A stretch of 64,000 bases of DNA, taken from NCBI GenBank assembly GCA_964017235.1, contig OZ024939.1, positions 44,122,241 to 44,186,240 on the forward strand, in the 5' to 3' direction. The position numbers and the translations under genes were made by a program. The DNA comes from Sabellastarte sp. h YS-2021. Taxonomy: Eukaryota; Annelida; Polychaeta; Sabellida; Sabellidae. Under the pieces are notes generated by a model that made no database searches, was not told the origin of the DNA, and worked only from the letters and a program-made list of their open reading frames with translations. Shown piece by piece: positions 47,763 through 61,884 of this stretch (positions are counted from its first letter, which is position 1; each line of letters starts with the position of its first letter).

Positions 47763-48879
47763 TCCAAGACTCTTTCTAAACCTCTTCAGGTTTTGCAAGG
47801 ATTAATTTGTTTGCAAGAGTGTCTACTCAAAAAACTAATGATGAATGTGACTTTATGTAATTGTTCATAGTTACTGGTATCCAAGGTGAATATTGTGTGC
47901 TAATTTTCACATATTTGTCGCCGTAGCCCTGTGTATGCTAAAAATGAATTGACTGATAAATATCTGCGCAGCTACTTCTCTTTCTTCATTCAGAAATGTT
48001 ATCTCTTTGTAAAAGCATATCCACCTTGATTTTTTTATATATGTCATGACAAATCGTAAAATCGAACAGAATTGAAACATTTACAAGGGTACATTTCTGT
48101 CCAGTTTATTTCCTGGTGTTGTTTGATCCTTCACAATACTGTATGATCTCAGAGTTAATGGACTTTGCAGAATACCTGAGCAAATGACTGGAGGTGTGTA
48201 CATAATTTACACCTTTCTCAATTCTCCAGGGGTCAGCTTATGCAATGACCACTATTTGTTCAGGGATGCAGAAGCTCTGGTCAGTTATGTTGCTGTAAAG
48301 ATGATGTATTGTTAGCCGTTATAATTTTGCTTCTATTTAAACTAATTAACTTCTTTTAAGATGACTTAAATTACGACTTTTTGTAGGATGCTAATTGCAT
48401 TAAGGTTTTAGGGAAGAACTAAGTGATTTTGCATGATATTTTTACTTTTATTTGGGCTTGACTAAAATCAATAAATCTTCTGTGTGTTTGTTATCTAGCA
48501 TAGTCTTAAATCAACAGAGTTGGGTTTACACAATGATGGGCAGATTCTATGCTTCAGATTCAGATTCTAAGTCAAATATCCCATACCAACTTCAACTGTT
48601 ACCTACACAGACACAGCAGTTTCAGATGTAGGAATCTGAAAGCATGCTATAGTGGTACCGATACAGAAGTTCCAGTCAGTCTTTTATGGCAATATTTCAC
48701 GTACATTTCCTGTTTCTATTTGTACCCAGACAACAGATTTAGTTATCCTCAAAAAAAAAAAAAAGCTAACTGTCCCCAGCTCTCTATAATTTAAGAATTC
48801 CTTACATGGACCAGTGAAGTTAAGCAGTATGGGGACAATGAGTGGAACACTGATATCCCCAACATGCAAATCGAATCCA
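47763..48879. other. Stretch with no gene seen
   Basis: AT-rich, only short unsupported frames, and a poly-A run at about 48751-48764. Confidence 0.5.
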
Positions 48880-49706
48880 GGACAAAATGTCGGTGGTCAA
48901 AATGCCGGTGGACAAAATGCCGGTCAAAATTGCATAGGTGGACAAAATCCCGGTCGGTTTTGGGGTAGGGTGGACAAAATGCCGGTCTCTAAAAATTTTT
49001 AATTACTTCAATTTCACAGTAAATCGCAATATTTAAAAACATTTCAATCTAAAAAATGAAATATTTTGATATGAAAGTTACTTCATATCTTCTCATTTGT
49101 ATAGTTATACATGCAAATTAGTTTTACATGGAATAGTTCCTTTCAAGACTATTTATATTATTTGAAAAAAAAATGTATTTTAATTAAAACACAATTGGGC
49201 ATTTGAAAATAAAGCAGCAATGACCATGGAGGTTCATCGATCATTTGCGAGATGATGCAGCTCTGGCAATTACCCATTGCTTCAAGCTGCCCATGTACAA
49301 CCCGCCCAAGAAAAGACAAAGAAAATATAAAACAGATCTTTAAGAGAAACTTTTTTTAGCCTATGTGTGCAGAGGTCAAACCAAACCATCTTATTTTGTA
49401 ACAGAAATGTGTGATATAAGTGTTAAATATATTGAAATCAATGTCTATTTTGTTACAGAAATGTGTGATATAAGTGTAAAATGTATCCATGATGAATGTT
49501 CATTTTTTCCACATATAATGTGTCAAGAGTACTTAAAAATGTATTTCTGTGTTAAAGCATTTGTATTAAACCATTTATTCAGCGTTATTTTTCATTGAAA
49601 TATGATTTGATGAAACCGGCATTTTGTCCATCCTGCCCCAAAACCGGCCAGCATTTTGTCCACCTATGCAAATTTGACCGGCATTTTGTCCACCGGCATT
49701 TTGTCC
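48880..49706. mobile_element. Foldback element with GGACAAAATGCCGGT repeats in both arms
   Basis: The left arm (48880-48993) repeats GGACAAAATGCCGGT about five times with variants. The right arm (49607-49706) is its inverted complement (ACCGGCATTTTGTCC) including the spacer phrases CAAAATTGCATAGGTGG and TTTTGGGGTAGGGTGG. The core holds a roughly 57-bp direct duplication (TTTTGTTACAGAAATGTGTG type, about 49393-49485). No transposase. Confidence 0.75.
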
Positions 49707-50979
49707 GTGCACCGTGTAAATCTGTATGTAGACTGACCATGATTAGCATATATTTGCATAAAATGACCACAAAGTATATGGTTATATCATAAAAAAACAA
49801 GATCAGGCCTGCTTCATTGTTGACTCTGAGCATTAAGTTTCCCCTACACTCCTCATCAAAAGTGTGGCAATCCCTGGTGGTATACTCCTCCAATTTATAA
49901 TTAGGCATTTGCAGTAAAAATAGATTGGATTACCAAACTAGGGCAGACTTCAAAAATGTCTTCAAATAACAGATTTAAAACACTTTCTCTCCTAGCTATC
50001 TCAAAAAGATCCATTTTATAATCTTATTCCAATCATACACTGGCCTACCAAAGTACATCAAACATAACCATTGCGTGGATCAGTGGCAATTAACAGGTAT
50101 TGTAAATAAATGAGCTAATCATATTAAAAATTCAGCTTTGACTAAATAAAAGTATGGTAGAGATCAATTTTAAGTCCCATCCCTTTATTATATATTTCAG
50201 ATTAAGGCATAGTCTAAGTCTATTTCTTGAAAAAAAAAAACATAATGCCTAGGAAAATGTGGGACGACACAAAATCATTTCTTTGGAAAAGCATGATGCC
50301 CCTCAAACAGGAATGTGGCAGATGCTAATCAAACATCTTAATCTCTGATAATGGATGAACCAAAAAATTCCATATTTTTAGGAGGTGGTGTACAAAGTGT
50401 ATAACAATATTCAGTAATACCAACTGACCATCCAAACAATGGTGATACAACAATACAAGATTTGAAAAGGTGTGCATAATGAATGAACTGCCTCAGTGTA
50501 ATATGAGATTACACACATTGCAATAAGTACATTTTTCTATAGAATTCTTCAATCACCTGTTTACCGCAAATTGTACATTGGAACCGTTTACTTTTAAATG
50601 TCCATTTTGGGTGGCAGAAAAGAATACATTTCAAATGTTAGTTTACCCTGTGCTACTCCAATGATATCACATTTTAACAAACTAGCAACGTATAAAGATA
50701 CGCAACTTCAAAGATTTGGTGAGTCCGTGTTCTTGAGGAAACCAATGCGGAGGATTTGGTCAACTTTTCCACACCAATCTTTGGCATATAACTATACTAA
50801 ACACAATACCACAGAGATCTACCAAGTCCAGTTGAAAAATATGACAATTATCCTGAATATTGTGGGTAAAAACTAATGCTTCGTTCAAGAGAGACTGAAT
50901 ACAAATTTTATCACACTTTTTTATGAAGTTAAAAAACAACAATACCACTACCACACTGGGTTTCTCCCACCATGTATTA
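49707..50979. other. Stretch with no gene seen
   Basis: AT-rich; frames up to 92 codons lack domain or splice support. Confidence 0.5.
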
Positions 50980-51490
50980 AGCAAAAGTGAAACTAGTGTG
51001 ACCTTGAAACAGGGTTCGACGCAGAAGAACCAACAATAAGGGAGATACAAGTCCTTTTTAGTATGCTGATCTAATTCAACCGTAAAGCAGGGGTCAAAGG
51101 TCAAATTTAATACATGGAAAAAAAATTTGCTGGTTTAAATGTTGGCTTCACATTTTGAAGCTGAAGGACCAATCATAAGGGAGACACAAGGCCTTTTTAA
51201 TATGATGACCCCCACTTGGCCTTGAAGCAAGGGTCAAATTTAACACATGGAAAAGATTCACAGGCCAAGAATTGCTATAAGTTGCTTTCACATTTCAAAC
51301 CCCTAGGATTAATAATAATTGAGATACAAGAAACTTTTTAGTATGATGACCCAACTTGACCTTGATGAAGGGGTCAAAGGTAAAATTCAGTTCAATTTGG
51401 AAGTTGTTTTCACATTCTGAACCACGAAGACCAATGATACGGGAGATATAAGGGCTTTTTAATATGGTAACACCCATCTGACCTTAAAGA
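50980..51490. repeat. About 4 copies of a 110-125-bp unit related to family P
   Basis: Each unit has a TTGACCTTGAAGCAAGGGTC-like phrase, a CTAAGGACCAATAATAAGG-like phrase and GGGAGATACAAGGCCTTTTT. It resembles the inner units of the elements at 25373 and 36308, but their hairpin ends are not present. Confidence 0.6.
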
Positions 51491-54400
51491 TGTGATATGG
51501 TAACCATTTCATTTTCAAAATGCCAAAAATACTCTCAGGTAAGCTTTCGTAGCCATATACATTTTGTGCTATATATTTTGTGCAAATCTGATGAAGCCAA
51601 CTGCAATATTTCAAGTTTCAGAAAACCTTAATGGTTTTTGAGCAATGGGAGACATTTTCTTTTTTCAAAATTGATTCCAAATTTTTTACAGACATGTTCT
51701 GATAGCCATAAACATTGACATTCTGTGGAACTTTGGTGAAGATATCTTTATAAATGAATGATATAAAGTTTATGTAATAACGTGACAAACATTTATTGCA
51801 CACATGCATGGAAGGCATTTCAAATCTCTGCCCCTGGCCTTCGTGTTGTATTTACTCTGCTGAAATTGGAATATGCCATGAAAATTTTATGTCTAAGCTG
51901 GCTTTGCCTTTGCAGTTTTAAATTTTAAGACATGGCATACTAGGATCTCTATATACAAACTTCTTTTTTCCAAGTATTCAGGGTTATTGAACTGTTTGAC
52001 CATTTTGGAATAAAAACACTGCCATTCAGTGTTTTCAGGCTATATGTAGGGGCTTAGGTTCAGATTTGGGTTAGAGTTATTTTAAGGCTTAACATTGTTT
52101 CATTGGTCAATCACGGATTAAAAATTTACGGTGTTATATTCACAGTGTATTTACTTCAAACGGGTGTAACTTTTATTGACTTCATGATGTTGAATCTTGA
52201 AAATAACTGAGGTTCAACTGTTTGCGACTGATATTACAACTATTGTATCTCTGGTGTTTACACATATTACAACATTTTCTGTGGCCTTGCCCTCAACTGC
52301 TAGATTCTATGGTGGAATAAAATGGTACTGTAGCACTGTAAACCATGAACCTTTGCTATGTACAAACTTTTGGCAAGAGGAACTCTAGTAGATATCTATA
52401 ACTTGTACCAATTACCAATTGAAAGGTAAATACTTAAAGGTCATAAAGGAATTTTGCAAACTACTTGACATAAAAGGATTTTTCCAAACTACTAAACATT
52501 TTGAAAGGCATTTCATACATTTACGAACATCATAATCAAAATATTTATATATTCCTTAAGTTATTCCTTGAGCATAGCTCGAAATAATATTTGGAATTAG
52601 TCATAACTCACTTAAACCCAAAGTTTGGTTTGAACAGAAGATGCATGGAACCATAAATACCTCTGCACTATTGTATCAATTGTATTTGTGTTCTAAGTAA
52701 CTGCTACCCTCCGGTCCTCATCTGTATAATCCAATTAGGGCAACTAATTAGTGAATATTTTTAAATAATCCGGTTTTTATCACATGGCATTTCCTTCCTT
52801 GCCCATAACACTTCTAGAAAGGTACTGATCTCTATTATTATTTTCTAACTGCAATTTTTATGTTTTGGACGTTATAAACATCAGCGTCCCTGAATGTTAC
52901 ATCACTGTGCGAGACATTCCTCTAAAAGTTTTGAAAAATGCACAATTTCAAAGCATATCCAAGCTGTGTAAGTTATTAATTTATCTATATGTGTATTCTT
53001 AAAATGAGTAAGATACATCTTTATTGCTGGTTTGTAAACTTTTAGTCTTTGAAAACATATCCTTTTGTAAGCACTTTAAAGCCACACTATTGAATTAGTA
53101 TAATTTCATCAAATCTGGTCACAAGCTTCCAACTGGCGACAGATGAGAAGACATAGAGTTTAATCATTGGAATCACATATACACATGCTACCAGTCAACA
53201 TAAACAATAATAATAATATCCCCATGTGAAATATGTCTGAAAATGCATCCCAAACCTGCATGTAAACACACACAGGCCTATATTACATTGGGGAACCGAG
53301 AATCTTCAGCAAAAAACACTCCTAAACACACTGATAAGATGATGACTCAATACACACATCTGTGGTATTAAAACACACACACACTGACCAACTTACATCA
53401 CTCAAAACTGGACATGTGCAGAGGAAACAAAAACACCATATCAGTCTAAGCCTCTCTGTGTGTGTAGATATGTGGTCATCTGTATGGTCAGTGGGTTGGC
53501 TATATAGAGGTTTTACAAGCTCACTCATGAATGTTTTTTTGATTGTGTGGAGTGCCAAAGGGCTATTCACTGGAACCTGTGGAAGAGGAGTGTTCAATAA
53601 TATTCTCAAGCTTGCTTCTACTTAAGGCTAATTTCCACTTATAAGTGTTCCTACTGCAACTGTTACTCTTTTAAATTTGAAGAACCACCAACAGTTAAGT
53701 TCAACTTGTAGTGACTGTTATTGAAAATTTCTCCAAAAATAAAAGAATATACTAATTGCAAATATTTAAAAATAATGTAAACCTAACTATACAGGGGTTT
53801 TCATGCTGAAATGTGTTATGAGTTTCTTAATAAAGTTTTTAAATAAGCTTAGTCATTATCTCTATCAATTGGATAACTTGCATAAAAAATAGCAGCTTAA
53901 CTTATTATCCTTTAATAAGAATTCTGGTGGTAAAATAGAGTTCACAATTTTATGGTCAGTAATTAAATTCCAGCATATGTCTTCTTTAAAAATACCCCAC
54001 CTGACAAACAGTTATGTTTATCAATTAATACCACTAACTAATCTTTTTAAGTAGTTATATCTTGTTAATACAAAGAATGTCTACTTGATATTGCAGATAA
54101 CACTTGCAAATCTTGCTCTTTAAACTCATTACATAATCTCATTCACACCAACACTTCCTTCAAGCCTATTGGCCAGGCCAATGTTTACACTGCCTCACAT
54201 TGTAAACAAATCCATCTCTTCCTTCATAGTTCCTCCCTTACAATGCCCCCTCCCCCATTGTAAATACACCCCTACAACAGGTTCTTTATTCTCAAAGAGA
54301 ACTTGGCTTCATGAGCTCTATTTTTATGACATTTCCAGCACAGTTATGCTTAATATGACACAGGCCTCTATCACATTTACAATTTATGCATTAAAAACCC

Positions 54401-57400
54401 CATTATTTTCAAAAACACACTCAACTATGGAATACAGTAAAAAATGCCTTTTTTTTCCCCTGCAGAATTTTCTCCCTATAAAAACATTCATTTTAAGCAA
54501 AGCCTTGACAAGGTGCAGTCTAATATATATTTATATTGTACCACCTCTACATATAAAAAAAATGGACAGTTGGTTCAAAAACCACTATGTTTTTTAAAAA
54601 AAAAATGGTAAAAATGAGAATTTATATATAATTTTTACAACAACAAATATACCAGTATTTCCAGTCAAAGTCCATGTATTTAACAAGTTCTTTCCACCTA
54701 GATCTCCTGGACTACCCAACATTATTACAGTAAAAGCCTTCCAAAAATATGATTTCTGAACCATTTGTCCAGGGTTCTATTCACCTTACTATGTCACAGT
54801 AGATCACATAAGTGTTATAAAAGTCTTATAAAGTATCATCTAAGTTACCTATGTCCATACACTGTCCGACACCTGTTTTTTTAAGCAACATCTTTATTAC
54901 TTTATCCCTTTTTGGAAACAACCACTGGACTTCCCTTTTGATTATCAGCACCTTACAGATTACTTGTATTCTTTTGAACTGCGTTTTTGAATAATTAACA
55001 TTTTTGTCCCAATCAGTAGACAGGTTTTTCAGCGTCAAATTTAATCGAATAGTTTTATTGGATAATTACGTCTACATCTAGGCTAGATTGTGTCACTCCA
55101 TACCATTGCCAATATTGTCTGCTGATGGAAAGAGGAGTCAGCCTGTACACACATTTGCAGTGGTGGTCAAGTCATTTCTCCCTTGACCACTGCAAACATA
55201 AAAATTCTGCTGTACTTAATCTTACTGCTAAGATTTTCTCAATGCATTCTAAATCTACAATTCCTAGTCAAATCTGTTGGACAGTAGGTTTTGTATGTAA
55301 TATAGATTTATGTCAGATTAAATAGATTTTGTCTTACTCAAGCCAAGGTAAATATATATTTTCAATACTCCAAAATGTTAAGAGTTAACTTAAGATTTTT
55401 TTCACCGTTTCAACCCTGACTGACCAGTGGCTGGGAGTATTGATCTCTCCATGCATAATGAGATGGGCTCTCAGTACATTATGCAACGTAGAGAAAAACT
55501 CACACAATATTCATGCAAAGTCCAGTCTCTTTTTGTGTTGACCAATCTATAACGACTTATATCTACTGAATAAATAGTTGATCAAGTAACTACCAGGGGA
55601 AATAAAATTACAAATATACTATGGAGGTAGATTTATTAATTTGTAGGCAGTAGGGGGTCTGACCAATATGCTGTATAGTAATATATATATGTAAATGTGT
55701 GGCTGATTAGTATTACTGTTGCATAACTGGTACACAAAGTTTGTACAACTGAAAAAACTTTATCCACACATATCTGATTTGCAGTTGGAATTAAACTTAG
55801 TTATTTCTCACATGCTATACAAAAAAAGTTATTGTTTCTCATGGCTTTATTTGAAAACAACATTCAACCAAAATACACATTGTGCAATATTTTAGATACA
55901 ATTAATTTATGTTCCAGTTTGAGTAAGTCTCCAATAAAAAAGTGAGGACTGTAAGAGTACATAGTTAAAATATACTTGGCAAATATACATGTATACATTA
56001 TGAAGACATTTTACATCCACATTTTATTGCATTTAGAAAGTATCGCAACAAAAATACTGTTATATACAGTCTAACCTCATTATCTCGAATTTTATGGGAC
56101 CATTCCAATTACCTCGACTTATCCAAAAGTCGAAATAACCATTCAAGCCTTTGAGAGACTAAACTTGTCAAAACAACTGCCGAGTGTATGGGCGATAATG
56201 AATGATATAAAACACAAGACATTTAAATAGAGCAAATTAGTGAAATATATTAAATTTTAACATCAAAGTTAAATTCACACCCATGATTTAATTATTTCTT
56301 ATTTCTATGTACTGATCGTCTGTTGGAAAACTTTTTCACAGCTGGTTTTCCATCGAATTTGATTGTGACTTTGTTCCACTTGGTATACTGATTCCTCTCT
56401 CAGCAATTCATGATCTCACAGCCAGGCAGGCCTGCAGTCAGGTGACCTGAAACAATGTGAAACGTGTAACTTGTGAAGCTGGACAAAGTAGATATTTTAC
56501 AGTTATCCCAGATATTATTTATGTTACTTTACCATTACAATAACTTTAAATTTTTTTTTGAAAATTGTGCTTAACAAAAAATAAAAGCCTATTTTAAAGT
56601 AATTTAAACAAAGTGTCATAATATTCACAAATTTTTATTTTATTAGTTCTGCAATACAGATCCTATTTTATCCACATGACTGGACAGTAATATTAACTTT
56701 ACACATTTGGATAAAATCAATGAAATCAATGTCAAATTCTCGCCGAAAATAATAAAGTAAAACAGATTCTTTTGTCATGGATTATCTCTTACTGCATGGC
56801 TCCAAATATAATCTTCCACAATCTGTCCTGAAGACACCATTCAAAGTAATTGTATTCATCCATGCTTCATTACCTGGCTACATCATCTTGTTGGTGAAAC
56901 TGAAAATACATATGTACCTAACATTTGATATGTTTCAAATTAAAATTAAAGTATTTCCAGTGCAACATTAAATAAACTGATGATTTAATAATATTACATG
57001 GCCAGTTCAACATACAAACGGCAAAACTAATTGTCTGTCCACTGTACTGTCTTGTTTGTAACACTGTCCAATGCTGTATTAGGCTAACAGCATTTTTGTC
57101 ACTAAAATATTGTGTGAAGCTCAAAAGAAAGTGTCAAACCTCATATTGTCTACATATGCACAGACACTTACTGATACACAAATATGTCAAACAATGGGAA
57201 GGAAGTTTAATGGGTATAACATCTTCAGTAAATGATCTGCATCAAATGATTATCTCTAAGAGCTGTTATCATTAGCGATTTCTGTAGCTCGACGATCGCC
57301 TGTTAGATGCGAGTTGAACTCGACTAATTGACACAAATATAAATAAAATAACAATGTCCAAATGTTGTCATCAAGGGATCTACCATTAACAAAAAAAAAA

Positions 57401-58149
57401 CATGTTTAGTACCACTTTATTGCAAGGAAATATATTTTGTTGCCGCATAAATTGTGCAGATATGTATGAGCACTTTATGGAACAGCCACGTAAATAAGGG
57501 GGGAAAGAAAACAACCATTGTTCATTAATTTTTAATGTCTTTATGGTTAGATAAATCGCAAAAGTGCTGGTTTGTAACAAAATTAGTATATCATAATTTA
57601 TTTCTTAAAAACTCAAGTTTAAAAGGGGTAAATCGATATGATCCCCAAATATCACCCACCGAGTTACGACTCGGAGTTTCGGTCAACTCGTTACAGCAAT
57701 AATTATGTCAATATACCACCCAAGGATAAGTTGACACAGATGACACACAACATTTTTGCTTGTTTTAATGTTGTAACCTTTTTTAAAAATATGAATACAC
57801 AAGCACAACTGACTACCACATATATGTTCTAATATATGTATCAAAAATTGAACCTTTTGTCTTGTAGCTACCACATAGATTCTGTAAAACCATTAAGGAA
57901 TATTACTGTATTTTCTGTTGCTTTTACTTGACAATCCTTGGTTATATGTATATTCATTAATATATCTTGTGAAGTGTTGTGTATACCAGACGTTAGGAAA
58001 TTTCTCTTTTATTTCTTAATGGAATTTTAATGCACTAAAAGGAGCAGAAGTGCTGTCCAAGTACCCTTCCAATGACATATAATATGTTTTTGCAAGATGA
58101 ATAGTTTTCCTGGACATTCATGGTTCCAACAGTCTACATATATACGTGG
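51491..58149. other. AT-rich stretch, no gene seen
   Basis: I found no exon with both splice sites and a recognisable protein. A single transposon-like end (CTAACCTCATTATCTCGAAT ... CTCGACTTATCCAAAAGTCG) is at about 56071-56140 without a partner. The frames around 53322-53625 overlie CA/TG-rich sequence. Confidence 0.5.
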
Positions 58150-58370
58150 TAGTGGTGGTGGACCAATTCATGCCCATGTACCTATTCACGCCAACCCCTA
58201 AATTTATCCAAAACAACCAGAGTCACACAACAAATTACTACTGTATATGATCAATTTGATAATTATCTATGATGTGGTAAACATCTTTTCTATGAAAAAT
58301 TATAAATCTTCAAGAAAATTGAGGCTGGGTGTGAATAGGTACACTGGCGTGAATTGGTGCACCACCACTA
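58150..58370. mobile_element. 221-bp MITE with about 45-bp terminal inverted repeats
   Basis: The left arm TAGTGGTGGTGGACCAATTC then TGTACCTATTCACGCC is matched by the right arm GGCGTGAATTGGTGCACCACCACTA and the GTGAATAGGTACA segment before it. Both edges carry TA. The AT-rich middle has no frame. Confidence 0.8.
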
Positions 58371-58638
58371 GGGCGTTGTGTGGGCCAGTAGATGGTAGAA
58401 ACTTTCTGGGATAGTGTGTCACACGGTGTGTCAAAAAAAAACCCCAAAAAAACAACAAAAAAACAGTGTAATCAGCACTCCAGCTTGGAGCAAAATCAGC
58501 AAATGTTATGACTTACTTAGTGAAATTGCTGAAAACAACTGATGTTTATCGTCATTTCGGCTGTCATAGTTTTCACCTTATATCGCATGGCACACTCCAG
58601 AAAATCCACCAGTACAACCAGCTCTTGCTAACCCAATG

Positions 58639-59219
58639 TCAAACTTGAGGGGACCTCGGGAATCGGGATAAATGGAAATCAAGTTGGCCTTTTCGTGATC
58701 TGAAAAATAGAAACATAAAGGAATCCTGTATATATATTGTCCTGTGCTAAGTTATTGTAGGAATTAATAAAACGACAGGTGATCTGACATTTTACCTTGA
58801 GTTGGAGTGGAACCCGGCCACGATCAGAGACGTGAAGACCAAGTCAGGAAATTCAAGTTGGCCTTTTCCATATCTGAAAATAGAAACATAAAGGAATCCT
58901 GTATATATATTGTCCTGTGCTAAGTTATTGTAGGAATTAATAAAACGACAGGTGATCTGACATTTTACCTTGAGTTGGAGTGGAACCCGGCCACGATCAG
59001 AGACGTGAAGACCAAGTCAGGAAATTCAAGTTGGCCTTTTCCATATCTGAAAATAGAAACATAAAGGAAGCCTATATATTAATGTGTTGTCCTATGCTAA
59101 GGTATGGCATGAAGAAATAAAGTGACAGGTGATTTGACATCTTACCTTGAGTTGGATGGGAGCCCACGATCAGAGACGTCAAAGCCAAGTCAGAAAATTC
59201 AAGTTGGCCTTCTCCAGAC
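58639..59219 (-). repeat. 173-bp tandem array of exon-like modules
   Basis: Two near-identical 78-bp modules lie at 58969-59046 and 58796-58873 on the minus strand. Each is preceded by CTATTTTCAG and followed by GTAAAATG, and the gaps are 95 bp. Both have the same phase, so consecutive modules would splice in frame. The encoded 26-residue unit begins YGKGQLEFPDLVFTSLIVAG. A diverged 3'-most module (58699 down to 58639) would give SRKGQLDFHLSRFPRSPQV then a stop. The upstream module at 59219-59146 has lost 4 bases (74 bp) and would break the frame. No family recognised. It may be a non-coding RNA, a pseudogene or repeat DNA. Confidence 0.45.
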
Positions 59220-59422
59220 CTGAAAATACAAACTTAAAGGAATTCTGTATTTGTACTATTGAAACATTGTTATGTTCAGTAGATAACTGAGATAATTGAC
59301 ACAAAATGTACATAAAACTTGCGAAATGAACAACTTGGGCGATAATATAGTATCCGTCTGCTGGAACATGCTAAAGTGCGTACCAAAATATCTTGTTTGC
59401 GTGTCTTGTGAAAGAACAATCC

Positions 59423-60098
59423 GGGGCCGGATTCACGAAAGGTCTCAAGTCTTAGCCAAATCTCAGCTGAGCTTTTGCTCAAGTCTGAGATTTTTGTCTC
59501 AGCTGAGATTTTGCTTAAGTTGAGATTCACGAAAGGAATCTCAGCTGAGACTAAAATCTCAGCCAAGTTTTGAGTCTGGACCAATCAAAACTGATGTAAC
59601 ATTTTGTTGAGATTAGTGGAAAGTATACACATTTATAGTTTACCACTCTACCATAAATACTCACATTTAAGAATATTTTCAATCAAGCAAAAGATTTTAT
59701 TTTTACTGTAATTTGTAATGACATTCAAAAGAATTAATTATAACAGCAAAACAAGCCACTTATGTAAATTTGTAATGTAAATGTTTACTGTTGTTTTTGT
59801 ACAAACTCTTAATATATATTCATATTTTGTGTTACAAGTTAAATAATATGTCATACGTCACTATTTTTATTTTGTTTTGTGACTTTTTATTACATATATT
59901 CTATTTTATGAAAACTTAAGTCACCCCCTAGGCAGTCTTAGATTTGAGACCAAATCTGAGAAAAATCTTAGCCTGAGATCTTTTGTGAATCCCAGCTGAG
60001 CAAAAGGTCTCAAATCTGAGAAAAATCTAAGAAAAATCTTAGATTTGAGACCAAAATCTCAAATTTGAGACTTGAGACCTTTCGTGAATCCGGCCCCT
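59423..60098. mobile_element. Foldback element family F
   Basis: Ends GGGGCCGGATTCACGAAAGG and CCTTTCGTGAATCCGGCCCC, an almost perfect inverted pair. Arms made of TCTCAGCTGAGA / CTTAGCC repeats. Core CTTAAGTCACCCCCTAGGCAGTCTT shared in part with 34679-35037. Confidence 0.75.
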
Positions 60099-60720
60099 GG
60101 TGCCCTAATTTTAATACATTTAGAATAACAAACAGGTCCACGAAGTAAATAAATGTTTTCATATCTTTACATTCTTATGATAAAATGTACAGTACAATTT
60201 ATACTAGTAGATTTGTATTTATTTGGGACAACCGATTCTAGCAGTTACACAGCAGTAAGTAACAGGACCACTCCAATCTAAATAGTTTCTACTTGTTGCC
60301 TGTTAGATGGCTAAGTATGTTTAAGATAACTACACTTACATACAAGTTTCTTAGCAGTGGTCATCCTACTCCAAAATACCATGTTTTAGTAAATGTAGTA
60401 TTAATGGTGATAGAATGAAAAAAAATGTAATATTAATTTCCATTGTCAGCCATTCTGCATAATATATAAATCATAGTAAATCATTGGTATTGCACTCTAT
60501 ACAACTCCTAGCAAGTATATACTTTAAAAATTTACATATTTAGAGTAATAATTAACAGACTTAAACCAATCATAAACAGAACAGTTTCGAATTTCATATT
60601 TTTTTTTAGTTCAGATAAATACTTGGAGTTAATGTTCCCAAAGCATGTCCGAGCTTTATTGTTATTTAGGTAATCTTATACACTGTTTTACATCACGCCT
60701 AGTAACTTAGTAGTTATCTT

Positions 60721-60902
60721 GTGACGGGTAGTTGAAAGGGTAGAGAAAACCAGTACAGACAGTTTGTCAAGGTTCTATACTGTACACTGCTGACCAACAG
60801 TAAGCAACTTCCAGCTTTCCCACATTGGGTCAGGTCAGGATTTGAACTCTGATCTCAGAGGTGGGAGGCAAGTGTGTTGCCATTGCACCACTATGGTTCC
60901 AG
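60721..60902 (-). mobile_element. tRNA-derived SINE, family 1, inverted copy
   Basis: On the minus strand: TAGTGGTGCAATGGCAACAC, GATCAGAGTTCAAATCCTGA (B box), AATGTGGGAAAGCTGGAAGT and CAGTATAGAACCTTGACAAA, parallel to 42506-42741. Confidence 0.75.
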
Positions 60903-61884
60903 CTGTGGGTTAAGAACAAGGGAAAGATACCATATAAATGGAGACGCTTGAGTTAAACAGCAGGGCATTAAAATACTAAAAATCCTGATTTCACATGAAG
61001 AAGGGAGGTCCATGGAAGTTGGTGCATAATGACCAAAAGAGATCAGACTGGTAGTTCTACTCTATATTTTGTCATTTAAGAGTCGCTATATCTTGATAAA
61101 TCAAGTAACTAAACTCGGTTGACCAACTTATTGTTTCATAGTAAAATCAAGATAATTGCCCAGTCATCACATCTATTAGTCCCACACCCCAATTATTTTA
61201 GCCTTACAATATAGTGTTTAGAGGTAAGAATTGTTTTACAGAGGTATTGCTTAAAGCATTGTAACATTATTTTCTGAATGACTCTTAGTCACAAGCCTTT
61301 TATATGTATAGGGCTCTCTGGAAATCTGGCCATATTCAGAGTATTGGCTAAATATGCTTGACACGAACAAGCATTTTTATATTGATTTTCTTAGCCTCAA
61401 AAGTTGAATGATTTACAATTTTGACATGTCACCAATTGACTTTTACCTATTTAATTAGTCACTGGTTTGGTTCCAGCTCATGATAGAGCACATAAATACC
61501 GGCCCTATGAAAATCAATATAATATGAACTAATCTTTGACAACCTTATAATATAAAACTTTGATCCTTGTGAGTGTTATGTTTGGGCATGTTTTACTTGT
61601 GTATGTGGTTTCATCTTACCCAGGAAGTTAATTTGTATTTGGGTTTCATATAATTCATTTAAATGATTAAATTGACAATTATTTTGCAACTTTATGTACA
61701 TGCATCATGTTTATTCTGCTACATATAAGTTTATGTACTATGGAATTGTTGAAAAAATTAATGCTTGCTTTTCATTGACGGCTGAGATCTATACCTCTGA
61801 CATCAAAAAATATAATTGTCAATTAATTACTCGATAAATCAAAGTGACTCTTTTGAATTGTCGACATAGTTACATTCACCAGAA

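Noticed and set aside
53322-53625. Overlapping frames of 95 and 87 codons on opposite strands
   Set aside because: CA/TG-rich low-complexity sequence; no splice sites or domain.
56071-56140. Pogo/Tigger-like transposon end (CTCATTATCTCGAATTTTAT)
   Set aside because: Only one end was seen and no inverted partner was found within a few kb; kept as a remark in the stretch description.
60320-60370. Second LINE fragment (CTTACATACAAGTTTCTTAG)
   Set aside because: Resembles CTTGTTCATAAGTTTCTTCG at 61953, but the match is short and nothing beyond it aligns.
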